From Isoetes taiwanensis (taxonomy: Eukaryota; Streptophyta; Lycopodiopsida; Isoetales; Isoetaceae): 64,000 bases of DNA. The translations under genes were made by a program, and so were the position numbers. The notes below the pieces were generated by a model that was given only the letters and a program-made list of their open reading frames with translations, did no database searches and was not told where the DNA came from. The stretch spans positions 9,692,081 through 9,756,080 of the forward strand of contig JAJEKV010000047.1 of assembly GCA_021234155.1 (NCBI GenBank), written 5' to 3'. Positions 35,462-47,435 of this stretch are shown here, piece by piece; within the stretch, counting starts at the first letter, position 1; each line of letters opens with the position of its first letter.

Positions 35462-36690
35462 CTAGGTTACAATTAAGTTGACGTATCCCATGTTGGCGCA
35501 TTCTTTTAGGGCGATATTTGTACGTGTCCCGTATAAATACGTGACGTAGACCGTATAAATACGTGGAACGTCACAGTGCTGCAGCAAGTTCTTATTCCGT
35601 TTTAACTTCAATAGTCTTATGTATGCGGCTTTTTCTGTCTGGTATGTCTCCTTCCCTATGTGCTCTTTGGTTATTCTTTTTTGTTCTCTGCACTCGTCAT
35701 CATACCATGCTGATGCCTTGAAGGCCTTGTTCTTCCTGTTTCTGTTCTTTTTCCCGAATACCTCTGTTGCTACTCTCACCATGATGTCATTGAGTATATT
35801 ACCATTGTCATTCGCATTGTATTTTCCCCATTCCCACTTTCCCATTTTCTCCTTGATCGTTTGTATGAATGTATCTGTGTATTTTTCCTGAAATTGGATT
35901 CTCATCCTCGTTTTCTCTTCATCCTTTTCCCCTGTGTTATTGACCTGTGTCGTCCCACCCCCTTTGAGTGTTAATTGGATCGGTCTATGACTTTCCCTTT
36001 TCCAGTCCTGTAGCATTAACCCTTCGACTATTTCCACTGCTTGATCGTTCAAAATTACATAGTCTACTATGCTCTTGTTATGTGCATTTTGACTCGTGAA
36101 GCTCCCTGATCCTCCCCATTTTTGCACTCCATTAGCTCTGATTACCCCTCAAGCTTTCGCGTAAACTTCAAGCAGCAATTCGCTTTTAGCTTAACCTCTC
36201 TTTATCCTCTCAGATTCTCTCGCCACTCCTCGTGTTCTTGCTGTATATTATCCGACCATCCGCTTCATCAATGTTTGTGCTTTGTGCCTGTTTTGTCCGG
36301 TTCGCATTTAAATCCCTACTAGAATCATTGGCCCCTCGTTTTTTCCATTTCATCATACTTTTCCCCTAGGTCCAAAGAACTCTAGCTTGTCACCGCTTGG
36401 CGGATAGTATGCTATGATCGAAATAGGTCTTGTTTGTTTTGCAATTGAATATTCAACACCATGTATCTTTTATTGATATCCTAATAAAATACATGCGCGT
36501 AGCTATACTATTCTTTACATAACGAGGCGAACCTGCCGTTCCCCTCCTATCTTGAAATCCTTATCTTTCAAACACGCGGAACACTGATATCCCTCTTCCT
36601 CGCAGACCTCTTGACGTTATGCTCCCATGTCTCTACTAGACATATTATGTCGCATTTGTGAAGCACCCTCTAATCTCTCGCGTTCCCCCG
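35462..36690 (-). pseudogene. LINE copy 5: endonuclease domain and linker
   Basis: Minus-strand peptides in order: CDIICLVETWEH (about 36650) with the catalytic Glu; YYPPSGDK (36410); a DLNANRT block matching the GDFN/GDLN motif (36310); then SIVDYVILNDQAVEIVEGL and ESHRPIQLTLK, the SDHRP-type end of the domain (about 35990). KKNRNRKNKAFKASAWYDDE, the basic linker before the polymerase, follows at about 35720. The 221-codon stretch 36127-35462 is open, but the domain start lies in other frames. Confidence 0.8.
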
Positions 36691-37017
36691 GGTAGTTCGG
36701 TACCATATTATTGTCGTCTCTTCCTCGAGGTTGTTCTCGCCGGTCTCCCCGTGCCTTCTGTCCCATTCTGCTCTTCTTGGCCTTCCTCCGTCTTCATTGT
36801 CGAGGTGGGCCCATGTGAAGCCCCCTTTTACGTTATTCCGGCCGTCGCCCGCTTCCTTCTTTACGCTCCTGCGTGGCCGATTCCCCTTCAACGCTTTCCC
36901 AAACCTCTTTAGCTCCCCCAAACTCGCTCTCCCGCCGGGCCAGTCATCCAGGGGTTTATATTTTTCCTTCTCCAATTACATTTGCTTTTTGCTTGTCCCT
37001 GTGTTCCCACATTCTGT

Positions 37018-37583
37018 TCATGTGTCAGGGCAGCCTGTTCTCTTACCCTCTTGTGAAGGTAGACTTTGCCATTCCTGACCCCCGCTTGTATCCCTGCTTG
37101 GTTCAACTCCTTGGCTTTGGCTAACTCCCTGTGCAGCCCTTGACGCTGCATGACTGTTAGAGCCTCCTGTACCTTGATCCCATTCCTCAATCTTAGCCCA
37201 ACAACATTCCATTCCCCTTACCTTAGCCATAGCTTCACGTGAACAATCACTACTTGACTTGGACCTCTTGCTAGGAATCCCATCCGCAATATTCTTTCTT
37301 TGGTTGCCAAGTCCCTCAGTGTCAGGTTTATGTGCCTCGATCGCCCTCTCCATTGGCCTGACCGTAATGCCTTGACAATGACACTCTTGTGTTCCTTGAA
37401 CACTGTCTCTATCACCCCTGCAGTAACTCGATATATGTCCTCGTTAGGTTTCTCCGCTACTCCAATTAGCCTAACATCATGTTTAATTTTACTCTGCTCC
37501 TCATATTCCATTATATGTGGCTTTATCCTATCATATGACTCCCATGCATCTAACTCAACATTTGATTTCTCTAATTCAACCAA
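37018..37583 (-). pseudogene. LINE copy 5: ORF1 protein fragment (L1-type RNA-binding)
   Basis: The piece with DVRLIGVAEKPNEDI, VFKEHKSVIVKALRSG and RHINLTLRDLATKERILRM has the order of the central and C-terminal part of L1-type ORF1 proteins, in which a short RRM-like domain is followed by a basic domain. The second piece (37353-37018) includes an AAQGVSQSQGVEPS-like hydrophilic tail. Such proteins coat the element RNA. The start is not defined. Confidence 0.55.
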
Positions 37584-37850
37584 CCTTTGCAGAATTTTTG
37601 CTTTCTCCTCTTCAATCTCGTCCCATTCTCATACCGCATTTCTCGTTTCGTCCTCTCAAACCGCTTATCCATCCGTGCCGAAATCCCCGAGGTCCTGTTG
37701 GCTCACACGGTGCTTTCGCCAGACATCTTCTCTCTTCTGGGCGGCCGTTGGTATTATCGCCATAGTTTCGCTTTCGAAAAAACTCTGCGGTGGCTCGACA
37801 GATTATCGTGCTAGACTCTCTCCTCGTAAGGTAGCCGTAATACTTCCTTA

Positions 37851-38228
37851 AGGGGTATATATTATATCCTTGTAACGTTTTTTTGGTTGCCCCTAAGGGG
37901 CAAACCCTTGTTTATGGGGTTTGTGGCATATTCTAGGTATATGCCAAGATATGCCTAGAATATGCCGATGACTCGCTAAAACCCATTAATGGTCAGAAAT
38001 GCTAGGTCACTTGTGTTAGTGGGCACCCACTCTCGAAACCGCCAACCGGAGAGGTCTCCTCTCGAGAGTCCTTTCAAGAAGCAGCTCTATGTTTTCCTTC
38101 GGCAACACATGAGCGTGAGTTTAAAAGCGCCAAGTAAACTGGTAATGTAGCTAAGGCCAAAACGGATTTGGGATAGAAATGATGGTAGTGAATGCGCGCG
38201 GTAGGAGCTCTATGCCCTGATCTTCAAG
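37851..38228. other. No gene recognised
   Basis: There is a short local repeat of ATATGCC around 37928-37965 (inverted, GGCATATTCTAGG and CCTAGAATATGCC). No coding sequence was seen. Confidence 0.45.
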
Positions 38229-39870
38229 AAATGGCTCGCCCGCCATGGATATTCTTCACATTGGGTCGATTGGCACGAAGTAGGGAGCTCTATGCCCCGA
38301 TCTTCAAGAAATGGCTCGCTCCGCCATGGATATTCTTCACATTGGGTCGATTGGCAGCGTTTTGCCCGATGCCATGTTGTCCGTGATGCCCTATTTTTAC
38401 TTGAAATCGATCATCACGTAAGGATTATAAGAGCTATGCGTATTATATTTTTACTTTCCTTGCTCTTCCGTAAGCAAACAATGACAGATAATTCAAGCCG
38501 GGGCTTAAAACCTGCTCGAACGATCCCAAATCCCCCGCCCAAACAAGGTGAGCCTTTTGTCGAGTGTAATCTAAAGCTTCAATTTAGAACCTAGTTTCGT
38601 GGTGCTAATTAGCACAAAGAATCAATAACTCAACCGCAAAGCTCCAAGCTTTAGGGCCGAAATATATGCTTGCATACGCTTTACCTTCTCTCGCTTTGGT
38701 GATAAATATGATACTTTTTAAAGCCTTTTAAACCTCTATGGAACTGTAATTCGATAATGCAGTAGTATCCTTAGCATCTCATTCTAAAGCTAATCTGCCA
38801 GATGCTGAGAGCATGGCAAAGACCTGCCTGGGTTGTACATGCGTACATACCGCATTGGCAAAGATAGCAAAGACCATCAATATTTCATAGAGTGGCTCGC
38901 TTTTTCAAAGATGCTATCTCGCGGTAATTTGTTCTTGATTCCTTCCAGAATTCAATGTGATAAGCGAAAGCGTAAAGCCATAGATATTGTATGTTAAACC
39001 GTAGATACTATGTTTGGAGTTCTAAATGGTGTGAATCTGATACAGAGGCCTTACATAGCTATATATAAGCAGCTGGTTTCCCCAAGCACGTAAATGGCTC
39101 GCTCCTACCATGGATATTCTTCACATTGGGTCGATTGGCGCTGTTCTTGCCCGACATGCCATGTTGTCCGTGATGCCCTATTTTTGCTTGAAATCGATCA
39201 TCACGTATGATTATAAGAGCTATGCGATTATTTTTTACTTTCCTTGCTCTTCCGTATAAAACAAAGGATGAGATAATTCAAGCTCGCGGGCTTAAAACCT
39301 GCTCGAACGATCCCAAATCCTCGCCCAAACAAGGTAAGCCTTTTGTCGAGTGTAATCTAAAGCTTCAATTTAGAACCTAGTTTCGTGGTGCTAATTAGCA
39401 CAAAGAATCAATAATAACTCAGTCCGCAAAGCTCCAAGCTTTAGGGCGAAATATATGCTTGCATACAGCTTTACCTTCTCTGCTTTGGTGATAAATATGA
39501 TACTTTTAAAGCCTTTTAAACCTCTATGGAACTCAGAATTTCGATAATGCGTAGTATCCTTAGCATCTCATTCTAAAGCTAATCCGCCAGATGCGTTGAG
39601 AGCATGGCAAAGACCGCCTGGTTGTACATGCATATACCGCATTGGCAAAGATAGCAAAGACCATCAATATTTCATAGAGTGGCTCGCTTTCAAAGATGCT
39701 ATCTCAGGTAAATTTGTTCTTGATTCCTTCCGTGAATTCAATGTGATAAGCGAGCGTAAAGCCATAGATATTGTATGTTAAACCGTAGATACTATGTTTG
39801 GAGTTCTAAATGGTGTGAATCGATAATCGTAGGGCCTTACATAGCTATATATAAGCAAATGGTTTCCCCG
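38229..39870 (+). repeat. Tandem duplication of about 0.78 kb with a further partial copy in front
   Basis: AATGGCTCG...CCATGGATATTCTTCACATTGGG occurs at about 38235, 38310 and 39093. The sequence from 38310 to about 39090 is repeated from 39093 to about 39870 with the same order of landmarks (GATCATCACGTA, GTGCTAATTAGCACAAAG, GGCAAAGATAGCAAAGACC). Differences are mostly one- to three-base indels, many at CAG/CTG. The second copy has a short open stretch, RIGKDSKDHQYFIEWLAFKD (39596-39781), with no match I know. The duplication may be real or an assembly overlap. Confidence 0.85.
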
Positions 39871-42800
39871 CACGTAAATTTGCGATGTGGATTTGAAGGT
39901 AGATCTTCAATATGTCTGGTAAAGGTAAAGTTGGTTCTTGCATTTGTAAGCTATGTTCCAACTAATTTTTAGTAAATATCTTCATGCAGGGTACTTCAGA
40001 TAGGTTAGGGATGATTGTAGCTTCCATTCTGATTCTTTAAGAGCAGGCAAATACTGAGAGCGTGAATGAAGGTATAATAGCAATCGTTTCTTTGTAGGTC
40101 CTTGCAACTTTGAAAGCTCCTTGCTTTGTTGAAATATACCCTTTTGGTTTGAAGAGCTTCTCATGGACTTCATGTTGTGGTCTGTGGTTTTTGAATTTAT
40201 TCAAAATGCTTTCACATAACCTATTTTGCAAATTCTGCAGTTTGATATAGTAATAGCAGTAAGTGCAGCCATTTTTCCTGCTATTTAGAAGGCCATAGTA
40301 AATCCACATCTAGAGGCATAATAGCAAAAATATTACTGAGCATTTTGGACCAGCTCATTTATGTGGCTCATGTACTTTGATTTATTTCACTCATTTGTGC
40401 TATGAATTTGGAAAACATGTACCTAGCAGTTTTTGTAGGTTGTTCTCTAAGCTTTCCAATGCATGCTCATGCTTAAGAAGTGGAGCTCCCTTGTTGAAGT
40501 TACGGCCCTGTTACTAGTCTGCTGTAGAATTAGAGCAGCAAATGCACTTTGTTATATTTGACATATTTAGACTAGGAATTTGAAAATTGTGTACCTAGTA
40601 TTATTTTTAGATCTTCCCTTGAGCTTTCAAACGGATGCATTGGTTGGTGAAACAGAGCTTGCACCTGCAAGGTATGCCAATCTTATCTGTTGCTCTGCTC
40701 TATTACTCTTTATTATGCTTAGACCTAAGGAAATTCCTGAAAATAGGGTCACTTGATTGATCCCAGGCAGAGTCGTATGATGGTTTAGAATACTGAAAAG
40801 GAAGAAGATAGAAGGAGATAGAAAAGGAGATATCTTGTGATTCTAAAGAAATATGGAGTAATAATTGACCGTGATCATGGTATTGAGAGAACTTGAGTTT
40901 GATTCGTAAATAATCTCAGTTAGACCTTAGTTAAATCATTATACACCATGTTAGATACCACCATATATTGAATTGATTGTTTTAGAAGCATTTGAGAAGC
41001 CATAATTGGTTATAGATTAAAAGGCGCTGCAAAGGGCATGCAAGGGATGCACATTAGCATTTGTCGGAAGGGAGATAAGATCTTGAGAATCTTCTAAACG
41101 GCCAATCTGAGAAAGGCATCAAAGGAAGCTTTGCATTGTCGATCTATTTTTGAGCAAAGACGATCACGCCCGTAAAGAATATCAATGAGTTTATGGGGCA
41201 TGACCAACAAAAATCCTATATAATCTAGGATGCAAAATTTCGACAAGGATTAGGTTCTTTTTATGCATTAATGTGATAGTTTATGGTTTTAATTGTAGGT
41301 CTTTCTAATGTCATACCAAATTGCTATTTTGCAGCTTCTCTGAAACAGACGAGGTACCTCTTTTTTTAAATATGTTGTGATTATGAAGAAATATGGAGTA
41401 GTAGTTGACCTTGATGGTGGTAATGACAAAGAATCTGAGTTTGATGTGCAAACAACCCGAAAGTTAAATTGTCTTGGCTTTCACCGATGCTCAACACCTT
41501 CGTGGCAAATGCGTATTAGAGATCCAAAGAACGGGAGCACGCTTAACTCAATGAGCAATGTAATGTTAGAAAAAGAGCAATCCATGCAAGGGAGTTACTC
41601 AGGAGGATCTATTAGAGTAAATTGTTCCTAGATAAAATGGAATAGGATGTTAACTGTAGCATTCTTCCTAGATCAAGAAAGAAAAGTATAGTGGTGAGGA
41701 GCATAAGGGCCAACCATATGCTTTTGTGCTTGCACTCAGTGTTTTTAGCCGATCTCTATTTTTTGCATTTATTGAGTCCATGTTACTTTGATTTTGTATA
41801 GTCTTTGCTTGCAGTTATAGCTTCGGGTGTGCAAAAATATGGACATGTTCTAATTTGTGTCGTTAGATTCCAGTCAAACTTGAATGCCAAGACGTTCTTA
41901 ATAGTTTTCAAGCTCACATTGGCATGGTTGCTCCAGGAACCATCTTAGACAATGACAATTTAAAAAAAAAATAAAAATAAAAATAAAGAAGCATCCAACA
42001 TCATATATTGCAGAAAAATGAAAGCTATTTTATGTGGTTTAACTTGCATAGTTCTCCATCTATTAACAAGGGTTATCATTGTAACATAATAATTATCTTT
42101 GCTTTGCAGGGAATATTGAAGGGAAAACAACCAGTAAAAATTGGCTTCCATGTACACTGGGGCTGGTATACTGGTTGTTGCCTATGTCCCCGAAGTTGAA
42201 GCTTGTATGCAAAGGATTATTTATATAATTTAGAAAATGATGGTGTTCCAACGGTGAAGATTGTAGACAGAGTATGGATATTTATGATGATTTTCTATTG
42301 TGCACACTTTGTTTTTTTAAACATATGGTGAAACTGCACATCCAATGGGAGAGCAACCCAATCGTGCATACATAAAACCATCAGAGGGGACGTGGTAAAA
42401 ATGTTATCGGCACCCTATTAGTGACATCAAAACAACGCGAATACCAAATTGCCTTTGAAAGCATGAGCATTCGCTCTAGTAAATATGCTGAAATATTGTC
42501 TTATACCCACTTATTTGTGTTTTTTTATTTGTGTTGGAAGTATTGATTGTTTGTTGTGTTAACAATTGCGGAGGGCTTGCATTTAGTGCTTCTCTTGTGT
42601 GTCCTACAATTTTGCAAGTGCACTTTGTGCTGGGTTCTTTGATAAATTTAAGTACCAACCAAATAGCAAATACGGTTGTCATTGTGAAGTAAAATTCAAG
42701 AATGTGAGGTGAAATGCAAGAATGCTGCGTGAAAATTGATAGCAACATCAACACTTAGATTTGTCTTAACCTGCTTTTATGTGTCCTAAATCATAGCGCA

Positions 42801-43180
42801 ACACTTTATAGCATAAGCCCATTCTATATCTCAGGTACTCGTAAATCATAGAGTTATTCATTGCACAGTATCATTTATGTGAATTAACTAAAAGTATTAT
42901 TCTATTCTCCCCCAGTTCTATAAATTGACATGCACAGCTTCGTAAACAAAACTTCTAGCTAAGAAAACGACACACTGTGTTCTCACAAAAAAGACCCGAC
43001 ACGAAACGACGATCTAGAAATTATGAAACACACTTTCTCTCTACCGGAGGGCAACCCCTCGTGCGCAGCACCTTGTTTTATTTGAAATCACCGTTTTAAT
43101 TTTGAATTTTGAATTTCAAATTGCCCATAATTATTCCCCCCGTCTCTTTTTAATCCTCTCTTCCCGATACTGTCATATTT
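39871..43180. other. Mostly unassigned; imperfect repeats and one short open frame
   Basis: GTACCTAG...AGCTTTCNAA segments at about 40400-40520 and 40580-40680 are diverged copies of each other. AAGAAATATGGAGTA and the following GTTGACC...GATGGT-like part occur at about 40846 and 41384, so the frame 41377-41631 (YGVVVDLDGGNDKESEFDV) has a degenerate partner. A possible exon at 42110-42190 follows TTTGCAG. None could be assigned. Confidence 0.35.
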
Positions 43181-43300
43181 CCTCTTCGTTGGTTGGCCGG
43201 GGTGACCCTCTCTGAGCCGATTAGTTCGGTAGTTGCCTACCGTTATAGTTATGCATTTAAGCATTTAAGCATTTCTGCATTTCTATATCTCTGTCATTTT

Positions 43301-43640
43301 GGTGATCTGGGAACCAGTTGGGGGCCGGGCCCACGCTATCCTGGCCTATGGCGGGGGTTATACCCCTCAGTCCATAATTTGCCCCATTCTCCTTTTTGAC
43401 AATTAGGGTATTCTTCATACCCCGATATATGTTAGATTTTGCTATCCAGGTATCAGCGAGTTTTTAGTGGTCCGGGTTACCAGCTGGTGGGTCTAGCCCT
43501 CGCTATCCTGGTGTACGGCGGAGGCTTAGCCTCTCTGTCCCGTAGCTTGTCCCGTCCACCTTTTACTCTAATGATCTTGTAACCTTTTTGTATTCTGGAT
43601 TTGCAGTGGTCCAGTTTATCAGTCCAATGTACGTTCCCTC
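43301..43640 (+). repeat. Diverged tandem repeats of about 165 and 140 bp
   Basis: GGTGATCTGGGAACCAG...GCTATCCTGG (43301) recurs as AGTGGTCCGGGTTACCAG...GCTATCCTGG (43467) and as AGTGGTCCAGTTTATCAG (43605). Units differ by many substitutions. It could be an old satellite-like array or promoter monomers of a transposon; this is not decided. Confidence 0.6.
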
Positions 43641-44477
43641 GATATTTTGTCATTTTGCCGTCTGCATATCGTCCATTCTCCCTTATCTTTTCTGTCCGTG
43701 TGTCTGTTCGACATGGCACCGCTTTGTCATCTTATTTGCTTACCTGTCACCCTTTGTCCTGGGTTTCTCCCGAGTCTACCACCTTCGCCACCCTTTTGTG
43801 TTCAGGTTTGGTTCCCGTCGTGTCATAGTCCACCTTCTTTGGATTTGCCGGCTACCACATTCCTTTGTTTTTGAATGATTCCTGCTGTTGTTTAACATGC
43901 CATCCTCCCAGGTATGTGTTCAGGTGGGCACGTGTCCAAATTTATTTTATGAGTCTCTTCCTCGTATTATCGTGTACCATCCGAGGTGATTTTTGCAGAG
44001 TCAATAACAGAAAGGTATGAAGGTATCCACAGTTACATAGCTAATTGAGTACGTTCTGTCTAGAATATAATACTTTAAAGAAGAAGCAATTCACACCAAA
44101 AGCAGTCGATCTAAGCTGCATAGAGAAGCTGTTTTACATGCAACATCAAATTTGTATTCAAAAAGTTTCTTTTCACAGATACATATTTTAGGCAGATTCA
44201 GCCATGCTTAAAGCATGGCTATTCCTCAAAACACAGTTCTTTTCTTTTCTGCAAGGATTCACCCGCATCAACTAAACATTTATATTCAGCCATGGGCTGA
44301 TACAGATTACTTATCGTAGCAGTTAGCAGAGATCACCTATGAGATAGAAGCTAAAAGCTAAAAAAGGTTGGTTCAAAAGAAAAACAAAAGAAAACATAAC
44401 ATTTTATCGTATCCCCTTCAATCCCCTCCACTTTTGCCCTTCCTTCCGTCCCTTCCTCGTTGCTTTCCTCCGGAGAT

Positions 44478-45026
44478 TTATTTCTTTTGCTTTTTTCCTG
44501 TCGAAGGCTCTCCTATCTTCTTGACCTTTTCCAGATTTCTCGCCATGAAAGCCTGGCATATAAAATCAACTGGATTTTTCTCACAACAGTATATGCATAC
44601 CTTGCCGAAATCGCCTATCATAAGATTATGTTGGTAGCTGGAAGACTTCTGTATTGCTGCATGTATCTGGAGCCTGTTGAAACATTGCATCACCCTGTCC
44701 ATGTCCTGGCGCCGGACTGTATCGTTTTTATCTGCTAAAACTCCAAGCACTCCTAGCAGGCCGAGGTGGTAACCTGCATCCCTCATTGCTTGCGCATGGT
44801 GAATGCGGTCACAGAATAGACAATGGACTCGCCCACAGCTTATGCATGACGATAGACCTTTGCCTAAGCACATACAATCTGGCTCACATATGCACCACGG
44901 ATTAAGATCTTCCAGGTCTGGGTTCCAGGGCACTGTGAGATTGCCCGGAACCCAAGCCCTTGGGCGCTTCTTGACCGCCTGCCTATCTCCATCACACTCG
45001 TCGACGACCTTCTTCCCCTTATCCAT
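44478..45026 (-). CDS. Intact 182-residue Cys/His-rich protein, function unknown
   Basis: A single uninterrupted frame starts at MDKGKKVVDECDGDR (45026) and ends in a Lys-rich tail (KKIGEPSTGKKQKK). It has basic stretches at both ends (KKRPRAWVPG; KKQKK), which could be nuclear localisation signals. Residues 45-77 form a dense metal-binding-like cluster: C45, C47, C51, C53, C61, C64, H68, C69, C72, H76, H77. A second Cys group, CIYCC and C157, is near the end. It does not fit a named zinc finger I know. Being intact in a window of broken genes, it may be a real host gene or a young transposon gene. The Met at 45026 is the first of its frame; no TATA box was recognised. Confidence 0.5.
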   Translation of the reverse strand: MDKGKKVVDECDGDRQAVKKRPRAWVPGNLTVPWNPDLEDLNPWCICEPDCMCLGKGLSSCISCGRVHCLFCDRIHHAQAMRDAGYHLGLLGVLGVLADKNDTVRRQDMDRVMQCFNRLQIHAAIQKSSSYQHNLMIGDFGKVCIYCCEKNPVDFICQAFMARNLEKVKKIGEPSTGKKQKK

Positions 45027-45868
45027 TCTACTTCTGAATTGAGCCGGAATCGGGTCGGGCGTTGCACTGATAAGCCGGAGCTCAAAGAATCCCGAAACTT
45101 TGAAGGCGGAGCTTCACTCTTCGTCTTCTCCTTGTTATAACTGCGTTATAACTTTTAGGGTTACGAAATCTATCTAAATTCCCGCTCCTTTATTACGCCC
45201 GTCTGTCTTAATTGCCGGACTTGTCTTATCCTGTCCTTCGAATTTCCGTATGCGTGTATCTACCACCTGTCCACTACTTGCTACACTGACCCCCATATTC
45301 TATCCTCCCTTTATCTATATTTTCATTATTTCCCTTTTCTTAGGTCTAATGATTATGATGACACGTCGGACCGATCGTAAGTGCTAATTCCCTGCATTTT
45401 ATATTTGATTTCTATTTTTCACGGTCTCCCCCGATTTGCCACGTCTCCCATTCCTTTTAGCAATTCAAGTAATCTTGTAAATTCGATTCTTTATCAATTT
45501 TAAGTTATACACCCCCTTTTTCCCCCCACTCATAATCGGATCTCTAATTTGAAATCGCCGAATGCCGAAATCTCGAGTTCCTTTTGCTGACGCTTTCCCT
45601 GTATGCGAGTTTCTACCCTACTCCTATGAATCAATCTTCAAACTCAGATTATAGTGGTACCCCTGTTTGGTCTATTCTTTTGTTTTTGTTTTCAACCTTT
45701 TGTTTTGAAACATTAATCGGAGGGCATATTCATACCCAGACAATCAGAACCTTACTCTCAACACATATACAGTTACTGTATTTTTCTAATCTACAATGTA
45801 CCATATCCAGAAAAGGAAAGTACTTACTTGATATCGCGAGCCATCGCCATATCCCGATCGCCATCGCC

Positions 45869-46006
45869 ATGTCTAATTCTAAATAGATTTCAGTGAAAAT
45901 TAGTTTGGAAAACAATTTTCTTCTTTAGTAACCATTATAGTTTTGATTTAAAGATAAACTTGAATAATTAAAATCTATAAATATGATAACAATCAAGAAA
46001 ATAATA
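45869..46006 (+). repeat. AT-rich repeat S, copy 1
   Basis: ATGTCTAATTCTAAATAG through GATAACAATCAAGAAAATAA matches 48266-48404 closely. A continuation to about 46085 (TATCCTTGAAGTGC...GAATAAGTCTAAG) matches 49425-49475. It lies just left of the truncated 5' end of chromovirus B. Confidence 0.85.
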
Positions 46007-46118
46007 CATATATTCTTTAACGGTATCCTTGAAGTGCTATCTATCAAATCTGAATAAGTCTAAGTTTTGTTGAATATATTATAGGGGATATGATAACCTA
46101 CAAAATCCAAAGTGCCAT

Positions 46119-47435
46119 GGGAGAAATAATCAAAGCCGTAGTTTTGACATAGATCTTAGTGGAAGCAAGTGGTCGATGGGTGTCGAAGTGATGGACATTG
46201 GGAAATATGACCTCATAGTAGGAATGGAGTTCCTAAGGCCAGCAAAAGCTATGATAGATTGCGATCACAACGAAATCTCTATGACGACGCCGGACGACAA
46301 TCGATACATAGTAAAAGGTAAGAAGGTAACTTCAGCTATGCAATGTATCTCTATGAAGCAGTTGAGGAAAAACGTAATAAGAAACAGGGTGGATTATATC
46401 TTGAGGCTAGAGGCAGTTGACCCAAGTAAAGCAAAGGGAAGTGAGTTAAGTGGAAATCAGTTGCCTAAGCCAATAGCAAGACTCGTTAAGGAGTTTAATG
46501 ATGTATTCACGGATGAAATCCGTCAGTTATCACCTTATAGGGGTGTAGAGTATGAAATCACACTAGCTCCAGATGCTAAGCCTACTAGCAAGGCATTTTA
46601 TAGGATGAGCACTCCAGAGCTGGTAGAGCTCAAGAAGAAATTGCAAGAACTGCTTGAGCTCGGTTTCATAAGAGCAAGCGTGTCTCCTTTAGCACCCATC
46701 CTTTTCGTCAAGAAGAAAGACGGAAGTCTAAGGATGTGCATTGATTATCGTCAGCTTAATAAGCAAACGATAAAGAATAAATATGCTCTGCCAAGGGCAG
46801 ACGACTTGATGGACCAGCTCCAGGGAGCAAAAGTCTTCTCCAAAATTGACCAAAGGTCGGGCTACCATCATATAAGGATCAAGGAAGAAGACATCCACAA
46901 AACCGCCTTCAGAACGGAGTATGGGCACTATGAGTTCACAATAATGCCTTTTGGCCTATCGAACGCCCCAGCAACCTTCATGCGCTTAATGAATGATATC
47001 TTCAGAGAATTCTTAGATGAATTTATCATCGTATTTTTCGATGACATCCTAGTCTACATCAAGACCATAGAAGACCATTGTCAGCACCTCAGAAGAGTTT
47101 TGGAGAAGCTAAGGCGGCATCGATTGTACGGCAAGCTTTCTAAGTGCCACTTCGCAACAGGCCGAGTGGAGTATTTGGATCATGTGGTGTCATCTGAAGG
47201 GATCTCCACTGATCCGGCAAAGATTGAAGCCATAGTGGATTGGCTGGCACCAAGGAATGTGGGCGAAGTAAGAAGCTTCCTCGGCTTGGCAGGGTATTAT
47301 CGGAAGTTTGTGAAAGACTTCGCTAAGTGGGCGTCCCCTCTGTCGGACCTCACCAAAGATAAGAAGGTGAAGGATTGGACAAAGCATTGGCTCGAGAATG
47401 TCCAAGCCTCCTTTGAGAAGCTCAAGAGACACTAA
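46119..47435 (+). pseudogene. Chromovirus B: protease tail and reverse transcriptase
   Basis: The frame is open from at least 46119 ([16 protein letters not shown]) through 47435. [13 protein letters not shown] is the protease end. Reverse transcriptase motifs follow: [63 protein letters not shown], the catalytic FFDDILVY (about 47034-47057), and HHV-region [15 protein letters not shown]. The connection block [14 protein letters not shown] follows. The expected LRSGYHQI is QRSGYHHI, a mild change. The frame ends prematurely at KLKRH where RNase H should begin. The gene has no gag and no protease start, so it is a truncated, non-autonomous polyprotein. Confidence 0.9.

Larger units (their letters stand above)
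35462..37850 (-). mobile_element. LINE copy 5: ORF1 and endonuclease, polymerase absent
   Basis: ORF1-like sequence (37583-37018) precedes an endonuclease (about 36690-35950) and a post-endonuclease linker (to about 35500) on the minus strand. No reverse transcriptase follows; the element sequence stops near 35462. The truncation is therefore on the 3' side, which is the reverse of the usual 5' truncation and points to a later deletion or insertion. Confidence 0.75.

Noticed and set aside
37300-37851. 183-codon plus-strand open frame
   Set aside because: Antisense to the ORF1 piece of LINE copy 5, rich in Ser and Leu as expected from reading the complement; not a gene.
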